Assembly (NCBI RefSeq): GCF_963678635.1
Contig: NC_087065.1
Span: forward strand, 52,457,858 to 52,521,857
Reading direction: 5' to 3'
Length of the DNA: 64,000 nucleotides
DNA from: Symsagittifera roscoffensis
Taxonomy: Eukaryota > Xenacoelomorpha > Acoela > Convolutidae
Position 1 is the first letter of the stretch. Each line of letters opens with the position of its first letter. The notes beneath the pieces are model-generated. The model saw only the letters and a list, made by a program, of their open reading frames with translations, ran no database searches and was not told the DNA's origin. Below are positions 28,317-40,123 of the stretch, one piece after another. The position numbers and the translations under genes were made by a program.

Positions 28317-29850
28317 ATTTTTAGCCTTCATCCGACGATCACCTACAAAAACCACAAAAGACAAATAAAAATCGCAAATTTCATCAAACAGATTTCAAAA
28401 ATTCTATTAATCTCTTACACTTATAGATTTATAAATTTAATACCAATGCAGTAAATTCATTTCTAAAATTTTCCCCACAAGCAGTAAATCTAATTATGAT
28501 GAAAATTTGTATCTTAAAATTCCCCCATGACTAGCAGTAAATTTCTAAATTCTATGTAGTAAATTAATAAAATGCAAATGCAGTACTAACCTTTTGATAT
28601 TTTCATTCATTCGCACAGAAATTCTATCCACACTCGCACAGCTCGCCCACGAAGAATTGTTTAAAATAATGAATTTCAGTTTCAAGTTTTCACACTCAAC
28701 AACTCTAACATATAATAACATGTTTCAAACTTTCCTTTAACCCGGTTGGAAAGGAATCATATACTAAACAAAACTAACCAACGCAGCTTACTAAATACCA
28801 CAAATCATAGAATAACAGCATGACTTAGAAAAGGAAACCAACGGTACCCAAACCGGATTAACCCAGTTTAAAACTGGATAATTTATTCTTTTGAAGACTA
28901 TTATAAAGTCTAAGAAAGAAATAATAAAACACAAAAAAGTCGAAAGACAAACCCATACCACAAACAATTTGATTTTTGAAAAAAGGACACAACCAACAAA
29001 ACATAAGTAAGACCACAACAAACCCAACATAAAACGTTGTCACATAACAGGACCTCTCACAAAAAACCGCATGAAATCATACTCCCACTCCTGGCCTAAC
29101 CCACCAGGAAGGACGTCCTGAGCATGCTCTATAGCCGGCCTAACCCACCGTGCTACACCCACGCTTTGTGACCACACCTCTATTTTTAATAAGAGCTACT
29201 CAAGTGTGAGTAACTCTTCAAAATAACCGAACTAAAACAAAAAGCTTTTGTGAAAACAACTAACTAAAATCATTATTAAAAAATATTAAACTAATAAAAG
29301 TTTTATAAAATGTAAAATCACATGATGCAATATATAGATCAGAATACAACACCAAGGACGAACATCAAAAGACAAGACGACCCCACTACACTCGAGAGAG
29401 AATGACCAACTACAATCGATATGCCGCTCACAATCACAACTCAAAGGATTTAGAGTACGACTTGACCTCGCAGAAAAGGACTTCATTGAACTAGACCAAT
29501 GACCACCTCGATGTTCAAGTATACGTACAGATCCGAGTAACCAGGCATCCCCTCCACGCACAATCTCCACGCCATTCCCAAACTAGATCATACACAAAAG
29601 AAGTTCTCCACGCAGAACAGAAAAACCTGACATAGCAAACCATTCTGAAATCAGATTTGAGTTTGTTGCGAAGACTTAGTCGTTGTCACTAGAAAACACA
29701 ACGTCTTATGTCTCTAACTCCAGCTTCCTGGAACTTCTTTAACAAAAAGGAAACAGAAGAAATAAGATGTTCGCCAAACACCAACTTCCATCATCCATCC
29801 TTCGAATTGCAAAAGAACTATTCTAAAAAACTCTGTAAAACCCGGATGGG
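28317..29850 (+). other. copy A 3' non-coding region and polypurine-like end
   Basis: 1.5 kb without a plus-strand gene. It contains five GCAGTAAAT-like motifs at 28448, 28481, 28534, 28556 and 28580, and an inverted pair CCGGTT/AACTGG-like around 28742-28876. It ends in GGATGGG directly before the LTR, a weak purine tract. The region is about as well conserved in copy B as the coding parts. Confidence 0.5.
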
Positions 29851-30260
29851 TGGAACCTGATCTAAACTACATTTTATGATTGGATAAATTAAATGTTTTA
29901 CCAATGTAAAGTATTTAATATTAACCAATCATGATCCATCTAACTAACAACCCACTTATTTGTAAGTGCTGAAGTTACTTGTAATTTCAGCACCAGAGAG
30001 ATTTGAATTTAACTTAGAAATTAGTTGGACTCTCCCGAGCACTTCAGCAGCCGCAATAAACCAGTATACCCTAGATCTATTGAGCCTAGCAGAGACTAGT
30101 TAAACAACCTGAGACTAGATAGTATAAGAGTAAGATTAGGATCGGTATTAGACTAAGAAGTTGCACGAATCTATCCGGCCGAAAATAAGATAGCGTGACG
30201 AGCAGACGGTGTACCCTATCCGAAATTACTCTATGAGTTATACACTCCAGTCCTAACTCA
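29851..30260 (+). repeat. copy A 3' LTR
   Basis: Same length as the 5' LTR, with one visible difference (CCAGTCC versus CCAGACC near the end). Followed by the second AAAG target copy. Confidence 0.93.
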
Positions 30261-31072
30261 AAAGCATCCGTGGTGTTATCTGGTTGTTGTATGACTTAAT
30301 CTTGTCATAATGTTTTTTGTTCTATCACAACACTTTTCTAGGTTCATTACTTTCAAAGCTTGGCAAAGAAAGTTTTGCGCTAAAAAATACAAAATGCAAA
30401 CTTTCAGCCTAGAAATATCTTGTTTAGGTTTCAAAATCGACAGAAATGGTTACAGACCCAAGTTCTCCAAAACCTTAGCAGTACTTGTCTTAAAGGCATC
30501 ACAAACCTCGAAACAACTCTGGTCACTTATAATTACGAGCCCAAACTGTGTAGTTTGTGAATTTTCAGCGTATTCCGCAACAAGGACATTCTTTTTGATC
30601 TTCTTTTTTTCTTTCATTCTTTTTGATCGTTCCGACAAAATTTTAATTGTTTAAAAACTTATCTCTGGAATCCAGGAACATACACACACAAAGTTGTGCG
30701 CCTATCCAGTGCACCGTTTGGCCTCGTAATGATGGAAGTTATGAACCATTTACCGAAAAATTAACCGAATCTTCGGAGGTTCACGAATCGCTTAAGCTCT
30801 TCAGTAAAATCGGAAAGAAAAGTTAATATTCGTTTGAAGCCGTGAAAAACAGCCAGTATTTTTGGATACTCTGGGATTGATATCATAAGATACCATAAGA
30901 AATTTAAGAGTCAAATGCAACGCCAGTCACAGCGTTTTAGGGGCATCTCTAGAGCATGAAATCAAACACGGATCTGAAATTTCAATTTAATTTGCCCACA
31001 TTACTTAAACGCCCGAGAAAAATTTCTCAGCCCAAATGAGCTGGAAATTTTTTCATTTTGCGGTCATGAGAG
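30261..31072. other. 812-bp host segment between copies A and B
   Basis: Continues the host sequence left of 11354 (target AAAG). Contains one plus frame of 114 codons (30310-30654) with no recognised features. A ~85-bp piece at about 30650-30733 (beginning CTCTGGAATCCAGGAAC) recurs inverted at about 52711-52798, so it is part of a dispersed repeat family. Confidence 0.5.
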
Positions 31073-31482
31073 TGGAACCTGATCTAAACTACATTTTATG
31101 ATTGGATAAATTAAATGTTTTACCAATGTAAAGTATTTAATATTAACCAATCATGATCCATCTAACTAACAACCCACTTATTTGTAAGTGCTGAAGTTAC
31201 TTGTAATTTCAGCACCAGAGAGATTTGAATTTAACTTAGAAATTAGTTGGACTCTCCCGAGCACTTCAACAGCCGCAATAGACCAGTATACCCTAGATCT
31301 ATTGAGCCTAGCAGAGACTAGTTAAACAACCTGAGACTAGATAGTATAAGAGTAAGATTAGGATCGGTATTAGACTAAGAAGTTGCACGAATCTATCCGG
31401 CCGAAAATAAGATAGCGTGACGAGCAGACGGTGTACCCTATCCGAAATTACTCTATGAGTTAACCACATCGGTCCTAACTCA
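31073..31482 (+). repeat. copy B 5' LTR
   Basis: 410 bp, TG...CA. Carries the ACCACATCGG variant near its end. The TGG primer-site-like sequence follows at 31485. Confidence 0.93.
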
Positions 31483-31569
31483 TCTGGTGCGACCATAAGT
31501 CTCGAACAAGACCTTAATAGCTTAGAATTAACCAAAATAGATTAGAAATTAGACAAAAACATTTACAAA

Positions 31570-31803
31570 ATGTTATACGACAATAATTTAATCGAAATGT
31601 CTCTACGACTCAATAGATCAGAGCCAATATTCCGAACCATAACAGAACTACCCGGAATTGGAAGAAGACCTCGAACCAAAGACGACATACGACAAAGTAG
31701 AAACTTGCCGTATAGTTATATGATAGTTCGGCAAAAGCCAGAACAAACTTTTATATTTAGAATACTACTTGCAATGAATTTAGATTTCCATTTGCAAACA
31801 TAA
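31570..31803 (+). CDS. copy B leader ORF, 77 aa
   Basis: Identical protein to the copy A leader ORF, with a silent change near the end. ATG start. The perfect amino-acid match is suggestive but short, given the overall ~98% identity of the copies. Confidence 0.5.
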   Translation: MLYDNNLIEMSLRLNRSEPIFRTITELPGIGRRPRTKDDIRQSRNLPYSYMIVRQKPEQTFIFRILLAMNLDFHLQT

Positions 31804-32736
31804 AACCTTGAAGTTACTCTTCAAAATCATTTCAGGCGCTAAACAAAATTATTAATATACAATAACGATTGATAAAAAGATCTAAGATCGTTTTCCTAAA
31901 ACTCTGCAGTAATATACAAAACATGTTTGAAAAATATTTATTGAAAAATAAAAAATAAAAATTAGTAGCATGACAATAAATGGTTAGTAATCATAAATCA
32001 TCCTGTTGTTCCAGCTCCATCACCTAAAACATAACAGCAATCATAAACCCACTAATATCATCAAAACACTAAATCTTTCCTTTACACACATTTAAAATTT
32101 TATTAAAACTTAAATTCACTTAATTTTAAAACCAGATCATCAAGGCTTATCCTTGGATCTTAAATCATTTTCTACTTAATTAAATTTCAAATTTGATCAT
32201 CAAGGCTTATCCTTGGATCAAACAGAACAACTTTGTTCTCCCCCACCCACTTAATTAGTGTCTAACGACCTCAAACGTCGATTCACTACCCAACCCTTTC
32301 TAAAGACCTAAGACTAATAGAAATTTTTAAACAAAACTAATCATTCAAATTAGGATAAACAGTGAAGAACTTCGGTTATTCATCCTTCACTTGACCCCCC
32401 CTCTTACCAGACCCAGGATAAATCTTAGACTTAGTAAGTTTAAAATAGTATCTAACGAACTACTCGCGTTCTAATTATACCTGAACCTTGTGGATCGATT
32501 TACTATTCTCCAACCCTTGAACACAATCACTACCCCTAAGTAAGATTAAGTAAGTTAACACCTTAACTTATACTAGCCACGAGAAAGTAAAAAATCATTC
32601 TTCGGAATCGATATACTTTTCTCTCCAACCCTGAACAAACAGACCCAGGTTAAGCTAACCAAAAAATCGTAAGAACTAACAGTTTAAGAAAATAGAAACC
32701 ATTTAACAACCTTTTGCATCCGTCATCCTAAACCTT
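31804..32736 (+). other. copy B structured leader
   Basis: Counterpart of 12085-13015 with the same two CAAGG/CCTTG hairpins and the AGTGAAG/CTTCACT stem. A few single-base indels in homopolymers. No gene. Confidence 0.45.
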
Positions 32737-33204
32737 ATGTCATTTAAAAACCTAGGAAATAAACAAACAATCGTTTTACACAATTGTGAAATAGATAACA
32801 AAAAATACGACCTTGTAATCACACCTCATACACAAACAGTTGGATACATTCGAACAAAACGACAAACACTAAAAAGAAAAATAATAACGAAACAAAGACA
32901 AATAACACGAAAAAGATTTTCAAAAAATCGAAACGCATTTTCAGAATCAGAAACAAACAGTTTAGACGAACTTTACAAACTAAAAGAATCAATAGATAAA
33001 AATTGCCCAATTCACGATCAATTATATTTCTCTGACTCAGAAACAACTTCAAATTCATCACAAAGAGGAAAAAGAAGAATAAAAAAGCAGTACAAACACA
33101 AACCAGTACATTTATACAATTGGAATCAACCAATTCGACACATTAATAATTATATTTTAACAGTCATCGAACGAAAAAATGAGCTCAACGCACACCCCAG
33201 GTGA
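32737..33204 (+). CDS. copy B basic 155-aa ORF upstream of gag
   Basis: Same as the copy A ORF with one Thr/Ala change near the C-terminus. Overlaps the gag ATG at 33179 by 26 bases. Basic central block, no recognised domain. Confidence 0.6.
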   Translation: MSFKNLGNKQTIVLHNCEIDNKKYDLVITPHTQTVGYIRTKRQTLKRKIITKQRQITRKRFSKNRNAFSESETNSLDELYKLKESIDKNCPIHDQLYFSDSETTSNSSQRGKRRIKKQYKHKPVHLYNWNQPIRHINNYILTVIERKNELNAHPR

Positions 33205-36200
33205 AGAAACTCCAGATGATGATGAAATCTTTCCTTTTATAGTAGACGCAGATACTGATAGAGGACAACACATATTTTGTCAAAATTTACTCGTAAATTT
33301 ATTTGAACCCGGAATCAGTCCATGTAAAACAGAGTTCCCCGATGTAAAAATCAAAAGACAAATCATAGATCACTACTTAAAAGATATATGCAACATAACA
33401 CAACAGTATGGAATCTACTCTATAGAATTCACCTCACCAAACCATAATAATAGAAAATATACAATTCAAACAGACGATCTTGATTTAGAATTTTCAAAAG
33501 TTTTTTCAGAATATATAAAAAGCATCCAATACCATAACTCACAAAGAGCAAACTCCATATTCACCAATGAAGTTTTCGCAATAATATATAGTTATATTTC
33601 GATATTAGAAAACGAAATCCCAATAACAAATGTCTCACCGACAGAAACATCTAAACATTTAAGAGTACGACATGAAATCACACTACTCTCTAGTTATTTA
33701 AACATCATTAAAGAAAATTTCACGAAAGACGACGTTTCACAACATACAAAACACGATCTACAAAAAATTTTGGCATGGTTCATAATAGATTATTTCACAC
33801 ACAATATTGATTTAATTGCACAAGCAAGAAAAAATTTTAGACCCCAAAATTCGAACGATGATACCGCTATCACAGAACAATCAGATTATGTTTGGGACCC
33901 CGAATGGTCTCATCCAGCATTTATAAGCTTCCCACAATCAATCTCAAGTCAAGCAATAAGTACGATATCTTACATAAGAGATTATGTAAAAGTAATACCA
34001 TTAACCATTGATGCAACACCATTAAACTATAATACATTTTTACCCGATACACAAAATAATAGTTTAAACTCTACAGTTATACACAATGAAAACCTCAATG
34101 GAACTAGGAATCTTACTCAACAAGATATCCAGACACCATCACACTTCATAAATGAAGAAATTGTACACACAACAACTACACAACAAAGTATTTCACCAAT
34201 ACGCCCAAATTTAACAACACCAAGAAATACAAATCCTTCACAAACACAGGTAACCTTACAATCAACCGTTAAACCTTCGGTTGCCCCTAAATATTCACAT
34301 ATGGATTACCAAACATACAGACCCATGACAATACCATCAAAAACACGCAAAACATTCACTAGAAACAACTTTGCAGACCATAATTATAATTATACACATC
34401 CATCAAAAACATATAACCAACCACAAAGAAATTTTAACCAATATACAAGATCTCGAAATTGGGATAACCCAATGACCCAACCTAATTCGATAAATTTCCA
34501 AACAAATCCTCCACAGGATCACAGTGAAAATTACCCATTTTTTCAACAAAATAAAAATAAAAAACAGACATCTTATCAAATGGATTATTTATCCTCAGAT
34601 GATGATTTCTTACAACCAGATATATTTGCACCAAATACTCAAGAATATCGTAGACAAGGAATACAGAAAACACGTACAAATCATAGAAATTTTTCTCCAC
34701 AACCAATAGATGCACAACATCAACAACCAATTCAACAACAAAATCTAATTAATACACAATCTTTTCAACCAATTCAACAACAAAATCCAATGACTGCACA
34801 CTCGTATCAAGCATCACAAATGCAAAATGAAATACCACTCCCATATTATCTCCAACAACATGAAATAACAAGAAACCAACTTTCAAATTTTTCTCAAATG
34901 CCAAATGCAGCAGAATCATTACAAATGACAATGAATCCATACCTTATGGGTGGATCATCAATAACATCAAACAAACCTTTAATGGTTTTCACAGGAACAG
35001 ACCCTGAATACTCTGTAGAAGATTATTTAAATGCAGTAACAGCAAACCTGATTTTAAATATTGGACCTGAACCAATAAATACGCCACTACATCAAAATTG
35101 GATACATCGACGCACAGCGTTAATACAAACAACCTTAGATGGCGCAGCCCAAAAATGGTTTTCAGTACTACCTCTAGAAATAAAATCAAACTGGAAAAGG
35201 TTTACACAGGAATTTTCAAAAATGTTTGACTCCGAAAGAAACAAACAACAACAAAGAGTTTTATGTAATGAAATTCGCAGATTACCAAACGAAACCATCA
35301 AGCAAATAGCAGTACGAATCGAAACACTAGTTCGAAAAGCATATTCATTAAATACACATGACTATAAAAACACAAAGATGACAGAAATCTTAATGATGAC
35401 CTTAACACCACAATTAAGGAAAATAGCAATAAAAAAGAGAGCATCCCATCCTTCTTCAATTCGAGAACCCGATTTAGATTTTCGAAAACTAGTAGACAAA
35501 TTAGAACAAGCAGAAATCACGATGAAACTAGAAGAAACGGAAAATCTGAAATTACAATACGTTAACAGAATTGAAACGACTCCCACTAATATTAATAATA
35601 TACAGGAATCAGAGACAGACCTCGTTGAAAAAATCACTGAAATACTCAATATTTACGAAAAGAACCCAAACTTTAAAGGCAAACCATCTTTCAAAAAATG
35701 GTGTAATTATTGCCGACGATACGGACATAGTATTTCCGAATGTAGACAAAAACAGCAAGACAATCAAAATAAACCTCAAAAATATAAAGAACCAAATAAA
35801 TCATTCTATCAATACATGAAAAAAGATCAAAATCTACCGAACAAAACAGTCTACAGCAACAACAGTTCAGGAAAACCACTCCCGAACAATACAAATTATA
35901 CAAGAAATCAATCACCATATAACTCAAGTTATAGAGGAAGATCACCAGAACGAAGAAACACGAATAATTCATCACAAAATCACTACAATAGACCAAATAG
36001 TCGAAATAACTACTCCAGATCACATTCAAATACACACAAACAGAGAGCAAGTAAAGTACCAATTCACTTACATGATAAAGTGAACAGATTACTCGACATT
36101 TTAGAACAATACAACATTATATCACCAGTTAATAAAGAAGAACAACCAAAAGGCAACACATTCATCAACCCCGTTATCATTCTAGCTAAAGGAGAATCAT

Positions 36201-38932
36201 TAAAAATCGTTCTCGATGCTAGATACCTCAATTCACTTATAGATGAATCAAAATGTAATTGGCCCATTGAACCAATACAAGTTATTTTAACAAAAATAAA
36301 CGGCAAATACTTTACAACCGCCGATATGAATAGTGCATACAATCAAATGCCACTAGATGAACAATCACGACGTTTAACACAATTTGTTATCGGAAACCAA
36401 CAATATGAATTCAACCGCTTATTCTATGGAATATCCATAGGACCAGCAGCATTTTCAGCTTTTATGAGCAAAATTTTTAGACCACTAATACTCAAGAAAA
36501 ACGCAATCACCTATTTAGACGATGTTTTTATGCAATCACAAACAAAAGACGAAATGTTCAATGTTTTAGAAAAATATCACCAAATACTTCAGAACGAAAA
36601 TCTGAAGGCCGCCCCCGATAAATCACACTTCTTTTTGACAAGAGTTAAATTCTTAGGACATAATATAGAAAGAAAAACAATCACTCCATTGAAATCACGC
36701 ATTGACGCTATTCAAAAACTTCAACCACCAACAAATAAAAAGAAAATCCAAGAATTTCTTGGAATGTTAAACTTTTTAAGTAAATATGTTTATAAAATGC
36801 AATTATATCTACGACCATTTTATAACATCCTTAGACAACAAAATAATTTTGAATGGAACACAGAACATCAAACACGATTTGAAGAAGTAAAGAAACTTTT
36901 AACTGAACAAATTTCAAACACAATTCCAGATTCAAATCAACCATTTTATGCAATGTGCGATGCTTCGAACTTTGGCATCGGTGCAGCACTATTACAATCA
37001 CATAATGGTACAAATAAAATGAACCTCATATCAGCAAATTCTCGATTATTCACTCAAGCAGAGCTACGACTCTCAACTCTAATGAGAGAATGTACAGCCA
37101 TAATATATACACTGACAGAATATGAATTTCTGATACTTGGATCAAAACATCCAACAGTTCTATTCACAGACCATAAACCAATCATCTTTCTCTTTACACA
37201 AAAATCTAACCCAAACCACCGAGTTTACAGATTTCAACTAATTCTAATGAAATTTCCAAACTTACATATAGTTTGGACTGCAGGAAAAAATCTTGCATTA
37301 CCAGACAGCTTAAGTCGAAATACACCACCTGAATTACTTACACGAAAAACAACAGTGGAAATACCCAAAAACATAAAATTCTACCTTGCAGAAAACGAAA
37401 CATCACCCCGATTGGAATGCAAATATGCAGTAAAAACTGATATTGAACAATCACAAATAAATAGTTTACAACATTTCCCACTTTATTTAGATTGTCAAAA
37501 TAATCATTATGAAGTTGATTTACTTGGAACATCAACTTTCAAACCAATCCCATATTCTCAATGGATAAAAAATAACACCCAACAAAAACGAACAAAACAA
37601 CACCCGCCTAAGAAAGACCATTTTCCACTAATTGAAAAAGAAGATTTAACTGATAAAATAAATTTATCAGGACCACAAACAAATGATTCAAAATACACAA
37701 TAAATCAAGTTTTTGACCTCCATGACCCACTTGATACAATACCTTTATCTAAATTAGAAATCGAAAACATTTTTCTCCCCCCAACAGAAACAATTACAAT
37801 TTCAACACTGAAACAATATCAAAACCTTGACCCAGTAATTCGACAACTGAAATCATGGCACAAAAATAAAACTAAACCTATCAAAGCAGATTCAACCATT
37901 CTAGGAAACAAAACACTCCTCCGATACTTTCGCAAATTTAACAACACAACAATTAACGAAAACACAGACCTTCTAGAATACAAATTAAATGAATCCACAG
38001 TTCCATGTCTCCCTTTAAGTATGATTCTTATAGCTTTTAATATTTCACATACACAAAATATTAAAGGACACTCTGGATCAGAAAAAACATATTCAAATTT
38101 TATACAAAATTTTTACTTCCCAAATGCACCAATTTGGATAAAAGTACTATGCAATGACTGTATAGTATGTCAACTAAATAAACCTTACCCGAATCAAAAA
38201 CAAATAGCACAAAAACAAGATTTTAAAGGACAAAGTTTGTACTTTAATCATCGTATCTCATTTGATACTAAAGGACCAATTTCACCCTCATCAGAAGGAA
38301 ACTCCTACATTATGGTAATTGTTGACGCATTTACACATTATGTAGCACTTAACCCAGTACCACATTGTAACGCTTATTACGCTTACACAACACTCTATGA
38401 ACACTGGATAGCAAAATTCGGACTACCAGAAATTTTAGTTACAGACAACGGTACAGAATTCATAAATAATGAAATTATCACACTATGTCATTTATATAAC
38501 ATTAAACACAAACCACGTACATCTCATGCACCTTGGACAAACGGCTTAGTCGAAGGTATGAACCGTTCATTACAAGAATATCTTAGATGTATCATCAACG
38601 GAAATGATACAAAATATACCGAATGGTCAGCAGATGTAAAATTATTTCCCTTAGCATATAATTCACAAATTACGACAACTTTAGGAATGTCACCATACGA
38701 AATGGTTTTTAACCAAAAGCCACGCAAACCAATAATGTTTACAGCGAATTCTCATAAAAACGCACAAGGTTATTGTCAACCAAATAAAGACTCAATTTGT
38801 TATAACCTACCTTTACATACACACGATGAAGATCATTTTCATCATCCACAAATTCTTAAACTAGCCTCCGGTACACACACCGAATGGATTCTAAACAGAG
38901 ATAAAAACACAATGAAATTTATCAAAAAATAA
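33179..38932 (+). CDS. gag-pol: copy B gag-pol, protease-deleted and C-truncated
   Basis: 1917 codons from ATG 33179. The Gag N-terminus is intact here, unlike copy A. Capsid-like region; CCHC knuckle at 842-855; then a deletion junction (HSNTHKQRAS) fuses the low-complexity tract directly to reverse transcriptase, removing the protease and the residues around it but keeping the frame. YLDD at 1112-1115, RNase H next, integrase D1696, D1756, E1792. The frame ends at TAA 38932 after a run of five A (six in copy A), so the GPY/F module and basic tail are lost. It cannot process its own polyprotein, so it would depend on protease supplied by another copy. Confidence 0.92.
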   Translation: MSSTHTPGEETPDDDEIFPFIVDADTDRGQHIFCQNLLVNLFEPGISPCKTEFPDVKIKRQIIDHYLKDICNITQQYGIYSIEFTSPNHNNRKYTIQTDDLDLEFSKVFSEYIKSIQYHNSQRANSIFTNEVFAIIYSYISILENEIPITNVSPTETSKHLRVRHEITLLSSYLNIIKENFTKDDVSQHTKHDLQKILAWFIIDYFTHNIDLIAQARKNFRPQNSNDDTAITEQSDYVWDPEWSHPAFISFPQSISSQAISTISYIRDYVKVIPLTIDATPLNYNTFLPDTQNNSLNSTVIHNENLNGTRNLTQQDIQTPSHFINEEIVHTTTTQQSISPIRPNLTTPRNTNPSQTQVTLQSTVKPSVAPKYSHMDYQTYRPMTIPSKTRKTFTRNNFADHNYNYTHPSKTYNQPQRNFNQYTRSRNWDNPMTQPNSINFQTNPPQDHSENYPFFQQNKNKKQTSYQMDYLSSDDDFLQPDIFAPNTQEYRRQGIQKTRTNHRNFSPQPIDAQHQQPIQQQNLINTQSFQPIQQQNPMTAHSYQASQMQNEIPLPYYLQQHEITRNQLSNFSQMPNAAESLQMTMNPYLMGGSSITSNKPLMVFTGTDPEYSVEDYLNAVTANLILNIGPEPINTPLHQNWIHRRTALIQTTLDGAAQKWFSVLPLEIKSNWKRFTQEFSKMFDSERNKQQQRVLCNEIRRLPNETIKQIAVRIETLVRKAYSLNTHDYKNTKMTEILMMTLTPQLRKIAIKKRASHPSSIREPDLDFRKLVDKLEQAEITMKLEETENLKLQYVNRIETTPTNINNIQESETDLVEKITEILNIYEKNPNFKGKPSFKKWCNYCRRYGHSISECRQKQQDNQNKPQKYKEPNKSFYQYMKKDQNLPNKTVYSNNSSGKPLPNNTNYTRNQSPYNSSYRGRSPERRNTNNSSQNHYNRPNSRNNYSRSHSNTHKQRASKVPIHLHDKVNRLLDILEQYNIISPVNKEEQPKGNTFINPVIILAKGESLKIVLDARYLNSLIDESKCNWPIEPIQVILTKINGKYFTTADMNSAYNQMPLDEQSRRLTQFVIGNQQYEFNRLFYGISIGPAAFSAFMSKIFRPLILKKNAITYLDDVFMQSQTKDEMFNVLEKYHQILQNENLKAAPDKSHFFLTRVKFLGHNIERKTITPLKSRIDAIQKLQPPTNKKKIQEFLGMLNFLSKYVYKMQLYLRPFYNILRQQNNFEWNTEHQTRFEEVKKLLTEQISNTIPDSNQPFYAMCDASNFGIGAALLQSHNGTNKMNLISANSRLFTQAELRLSTLMRECTAIIYTLTEYEFLILGSKHPTVLFTDHKPIIFLFTQKSNPNHRVYRFQLILMKFPNLHIVWTAGKNLALPDSLSRNTPPELLTRKTTVEIPKNIKFYLAENETSPRLECKYAVKTDIEQSQINSLQHFPLYLDCQNNHYEVDLLGTSTFKPIPYSQWIKNNTQQKRTKQHPPKKDHFPLIEKEDLTDKINLSGPQTNDSKYTINQVFDLHDPLDTIPLSKLEIENIFLPPTETITISTLKQYQNLDPVIRQLKSWHKNKTKPIKADSTILGNKTLLRYFRKFNNTTINENTDLLEYKLNESTVPCLPLSMILIAFNISHTQNIKGHSGSEKTYSNFIQNFYFPNAPIWIKVLCNDCIVCQLNKPYPNQKQIAQKQDFKGQSLYFNHRISFDTKGPISPSSEGNSYIMVIVDAFTHYVALNPVPHCNAYYAYTTLYEHWIAKFGLPEILVTDNGTEFINNEIITLCHLYNIKHKPRTSHAPWTNGLVEGMNRSLQEYLRCIINGNDTKYTEWSADVKLFPLAYNSQITTTLGMSPYEMVFNQKPRKPIMFTANSHKNAQGYCQPNKDSICYNLPLHTHDEDHFHHPQILKLASGTHTEWILNRDKNTMKFIKK

Positions 38933-39525
38933 CAAAAAAGTTATTACAAAGACAAAACATTAATGAACAAATCAATTCACGTTTTACACCAGCCTCCGAA
39001 TTAAAAATTGGAACATTTGTTTTAATACCTAATTTTAATACTCAAAAAGGAATTTCTAAAAAATTACAACCCCTTCGAAAAGGACCATACCAAATAATTG
39101 CAAAACCCACTGATGTCACATATAAAATTACCGACTCAAACAAAAAAGAAATCGTTCAACATCGAAACAACCTATTACCTTATTACCCAAAAGAATACGC
39201 ACTCCGCGAATTAACTCAATTATATTCTTTCACAGGATTAAAAATCATTCAAAATGAACCACATCTGAAAAACACAGAACAAAATGATAACCCCACCGAA
39301 AATCAAAACACAAAACCAACCGCCACCAAAAACAATACACAAAACCATAAAGAATCTCCAAAACAAAGAAAAAATAGAAAAATGACCGAACAAATAATAC
39401 CCCAAGAACAAATCGACAAATCAGAAAATAGAAAAACAACAAGACTCCGAAATCAACCACGTAAAAACTATAAAATATTCATCCCCCAATCTAAAATTTT
39501 AAAGAAAGTAGAATTTCAAAAGTAA
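38933..39525 (+). pseudogene. copy B pol 3' remnant (GPY/F module and tail)
   Basis: The rest of the integrase C-terminal region remains readable in another phase up to TAA 39523-39525, matching copy A with few changes (for example KSTD to KPTD). The lesion is therefore a single base in an A-run and may be recent or artefactual. Confidence 0.8.
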
Positions 39526-40123
39526 TTTTAACATTATACTTCACTATCTTGAAACCTTCGAAACATTTTTCATTTACATTTTTCAAAATAACATGCTGAC
39601 AAGTACGTAATAATTCTAGTTCAAAATAGACCAATAGGATTCATCCAATCCGTCACTTTCTCTAACTCAAACTAAGACCAATTAGACGAATAATATAGAA
39701 CTCCAGGCTCATCTATAACTATAACTTTACGACCTCCAGGTCAAAAATAAGCAAACCACTCCAACTTGACAACTAAAATAAATATCACCATAATACCGTA
39801 CCCCTCCCTTATCTAATAACCCAAAGATCAACAATATTTCCCCAACTCAGACCACGAATACCCCCAAAGCAAATTTGTTAACTTAGCCTAAAGTAACAAA
39901 ATGAACATTTTAATTAGCCTAAAGTATAAAAATCTCACCATACCCCGGATCATTTGACAAACAAAAATAAAGAAAAAGACGACCTCCCAGTCACCATGAA
40001 AATTGCCCCCAACAATTTTTTACAAAACTCAACCCACTTGTCAAAAAGCTAATAAATAATCCGACCACACTAGAAAATCGCCTCAAACAGCAAAAAATAT
40101 TCGACCAAGAGATCATTTCTTAA

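Larger units (their letters stand above)
11354..30260 (+). mobile_element. giant env-bearing LTR element, copy A (18.9 kb)
   Basis: LTRs 11354-11763 and 29851-30260 (410 bp each, TG...CA) differ at one base that I can see. Target duplication AAAG at 11350-11353 and 30261-30264. Carries a leader ORF, a basic ORF, gag-pol of Ty3/gypsy domain order, two membrane micro-ORFs, an ATG-less 377-codon frame, an envelope-like glycoprotein, a ~600-aa unknown protein and a 3' intron. Two breaks: an 8-base deletion in gag (about 13572) relative to copy B and a one-base A-run difference in env (about 24990). Most LTR elements are 5-10 kb, so this is unusually large. Confidence 0.95.

Noticed and set aside
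29286..29570. Antisense 94-codon frame in the element 3' region, open in both copies
   Set aside because: It starts at GTG, and the two copies are so similar that conservation has little weight; an A-rich plus strand favours long open frames on the other strand.
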